A stretch of 64,000 nucleotides of DNA from Vibrio ordalii ATCC 33509 (lineage in GTDB: Bacteria; Pseudomonadota; Gammaproteobacteria; Enterobacterales; Vibrionaceae): assembly GCA_000257205.1 (NCBI GenBank), contig AEZC01000234.1:21979-85978 (forward strand). The letters run 5' to 3'. A model generated the notes under the pieces. The model did not search any database, was not told the origin of the DNA, and saw nothing but the letters and a program-made list of their open reading frames with translations. Position 1 is the stretch's first letter; every line of letters starts with the position of its first letter. Below, one piece after another: positions 62,325-64,000 of the stretch. Position numbers and translations under genes: made by a program.

Positions 62325-62353
62325 AAAAAAATCCCGCTACGGCGGGATTTTTG
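62325..62353. terminator. Terminator after tkt
   Basis: AAAAAATCCCGC, loop TACG, GCGGGATTTTT is a strong intrinsic terminator, nearly symmetrical, so it also ends the converging receptor gene. Confidence 0.92.
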
Positions 62354-62382
62354 TTTTATAGCACGAAACTTAAACGATTCGA

Positions 62383-63741
62383 TTAGTAAGAGATTTCAAA
62401 TCCGAGTGTAATGGTTCGCCCCGGATCAGGCATGCTGACCACAGAACCCGGACGCACTTGATAACGATCAGTCAAGTTGTTGATCGCAAAGAACAGCTGC
62501 GTGTTGGCATTCAACTCGTACTGTGAATAGAGATCAATCGTGTAATCGGACGGGATTTCAAGGATCGGATTGGCCGCTGTGCCCGCCAACCAATCACTAG
62601 GGTTTTATTTGCCCGAGTGATAAGAAACTTTCACCCCAGAATCGAGCGTGTCGTTGAAGAATTTCGTGCCCACATTTAGGTACAAATTCTGCTTTGGCGG
62701 AATCCGCGTTGGGGTTAATCCCCATGCAAATCCAAGCGAATTACAGGTATCACTCTCCGCGTATTGCGCTTGTTGAACTGAACAAATCTTTGTCTCGCTG
62801 TATAAGGTCGCCGCGAAGTGGGTGTACAACCAAGCATATTGGTAATGGGCATCCAACTCCCAACCAGAGAGTTGCAACTTATCATAATTGGTGAAGGTAA
62901 AGTTCGCCTGCCATTCAGACATACCCGGGGTTTTCGCCAATTGTCCACCTGAAATGAAGTCTTTAATACTGTTGCGGAAATAGGACACCGACAGATTCAA
63001 ACGATCATCCTGCAGCAAACTGTCCGACGCCATAAATTGCACGCCAACCTCATTGTTCCACGCTTGTTCTGGTTTGATCGGGTTGTATGGGTTATAGCTG
63101 AACACCTCATTTGATAGCGTCGTTTCATACAAGCTCGGCATACGATAAGTGCGTGAGGATTTCAAAAACAGCTGAGTGCTGGGTGTTAAGGCGTAGGTGA
63201 ACTCACTGAGCAGATCGAGCTTCTCCTTGTAGTCTAACTGCTGCTTGGTTTGATAATCGGTTGACTTGGCATTGTGCAAATTGAGGCCAAGCTGAACTCT
63301 CAACGGCGAGTAATCGATATCCGCATTTACAAACAGGTTCTGCGCCGTGCGTTTTCCGTGGCGGGAAGTCACCGTCTTGGTAAAACGGGTTTGCCCATCG
63401 TCTTCGGGAGATAAACGCTCATTTTGCTGAGCCAAACCATAATTCAGCCTGACTGGCCACTGAGTCAGTAAGGTTTCATTGGTCAGGCTCAGACCAGAGC
63501 GATCGTTGTGATATGCATGAAAATATTGCTCCGCATTGGTTCCTAGCGCCCAAAGTCCATTGTATTGCGCCAGATCAGCCTCGGTGTACCAAAAGTTAGC
63601 ATTCAAATTGAGCCAAGGATGATCTGGTTGGTAATAGTAATTGGCGCTGTAGGTATTCACTTTGGCGGTTCCTAGCCCCCACTGCGGCATTCTGTCTTTG
63701 CCATCCGGGTATGGGTTCCCTTCCCAATCTTCTGAAGAGGC
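62383..63741 (-). pseudogene. TonB-dependent heme-type receptor, C-terminal part, with in-frame TAA
   Basis: The frame encodes about 450 residues of beta-barrel and lacks the signal peptide, TonB box and plug. From 63741 it reads SSEDWEGNPYPDGKDRMPQWG, then a barrel with YRMPSLYETTLSNEVFSYNP. A TAA at 62605-62607 follows VSYHSGK; the same frame continues NPSDWLAGTAANPILEIPSDY and ends GRTITLGFEISY with a terminal aromatic, typical of an outer membrane barrel. A Gln codon (CAA) changed to TAA would explain it. The C-terminal motifs suggest a heme/haemoglobin receptor, but I am not sure of the subtype. The 5' part is replaced by unrelated sequence, so it is dead. Confidence 0.82.
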
Positions 63742-63917
63742 TTAACATTAAAAATGCCATGTGGGTTTTGTATTTTAGCTTGTTGATGACTTAACTCTGC
63801 GCCTTGTAAATTCGAAACTGGTCTTATCCACTTCCCCGTATTAACACACTTTCCAGCGACACAATGTTGACCATGCTTAATAGAATTAGCTAATACCACG
63901 ACTTCAGACTGAGGCAT
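63672..63917 (-). pseudogene. Dual-OB-domain-type protein, N-terminal fragment fused out of frame to the receptor remnant
   Basis: The start at 63917 has a good ribosome binding site (GGAG, 5 bases before ATG). The first ~60 residues include VVVLANSIKHGQHCVAGK and TGKWIRPVSNLQGAELS, which recall the N-terminus of dual OB-domain proteins found in accessory and defence-type islands. After about VKPLQK the frame enters receptor DNA in another phase and stops after 81 residues. It is therefore a truncated accessory gene; the rest was lost. The family call is from memory and moderate. Confidence 0.6.
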
Positions 63918-64000
63918 ATGTTCTCCTAATTAATTCAACTTCTTTCAAAAATGCAGTAAACCTATATTAATCAATATGTTTATCGTAAGCGCATCATAAA

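Overview
This looks like a piece of the large chromosome of a Vibrio from the V. cholerae group. From memory, the gene order matches the V. cholerae chromosome I stretch that runs from the end of the MSHA pilus operon (mshD-O-P-Q) through mreBCD, rng, yhdP and tldD, argR/mdh, obgE, lptD/surA, a Phe/Thr/Asn tRNA array, mutY, pilT/pilU, gshB, dns and metK to tkt. The proteins are clearly Vibrio-like but seem diverged from the V. cholerae versions I remember, so a sister species is possible. I cannot name the species from sequence alone.

Layout: (1) 1-5007, 3' end of the MSHA type IV pilus operon, including the large lectin-like MshQ. (2) 5178-15874, envelope and shape genes mreBCD, maf, RNase G, the AsmA-like YhdP, a nitrilase-family amidase and TldD. 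(3) 15992-28133, a more accessory stretch: arginine deiminase, RraB, a broken glycosidase-like gene, a Fur-box-controlled DUF2061 membrane protein, UspA, a TRAP-TAXI transporter with a broken permease, ArgR, malate dehydrogenase and an ArcD-like antiporter. Two copies of a degenerate palindromic intergenic repeat lie here. (4) 28231-41254, housekeeping: ispB, rplU-rpmA-obgE, a YjjP/YjjB exporter pair, folA with an unusual insertion, then lptD-surA-pdxA-rsmA-apaG-apaH and djlA. (5) 41376-42702, nine tRNA genes in two promoter-to-terminator units. (6) 42809-58730, mltC/yggX/mutY, trmB, glsA, the yggS-to-hemW cluster, pilT/pilU, ruvX-yqgE-gshB-rsmE, the DNase dns, and sprT. (7) 58798-62279, metK (with a MetJ operator) and tkt. 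(8) 62383-64000, the C-terminal part of a TonB-dependent receptor that is truncated and interrupted, joined head-on to the N-terminal fragment of a dual-OB-domain-type accessory gene. This marks a rearrangement edge.

The genes connect in several ways. MSHA and PilT/PilU belong to type IV pilus assembly and retraction, and Dns limits uptake of extracellular DNA. ArgR, the arginine deiminase and the ArcD-like antiporter suggest arginine catabolism, but no arcB or arcC lies in the window. LptD and SurA build the outer membrane.

I found no CRISPR array, prophage, insertion sequence or complete new multi-gene system. The most informative oddities are three genes each cut by one in-frame stop codon (TAG, TGA and TAA), a run of nine G in mutY, a 16-residue insertion near the Met20 loop of DHFR, short tandem repeats at or just after stop codons, a tRNA-Phe with paired acceptor-stem changes, and the junction at the right edge.
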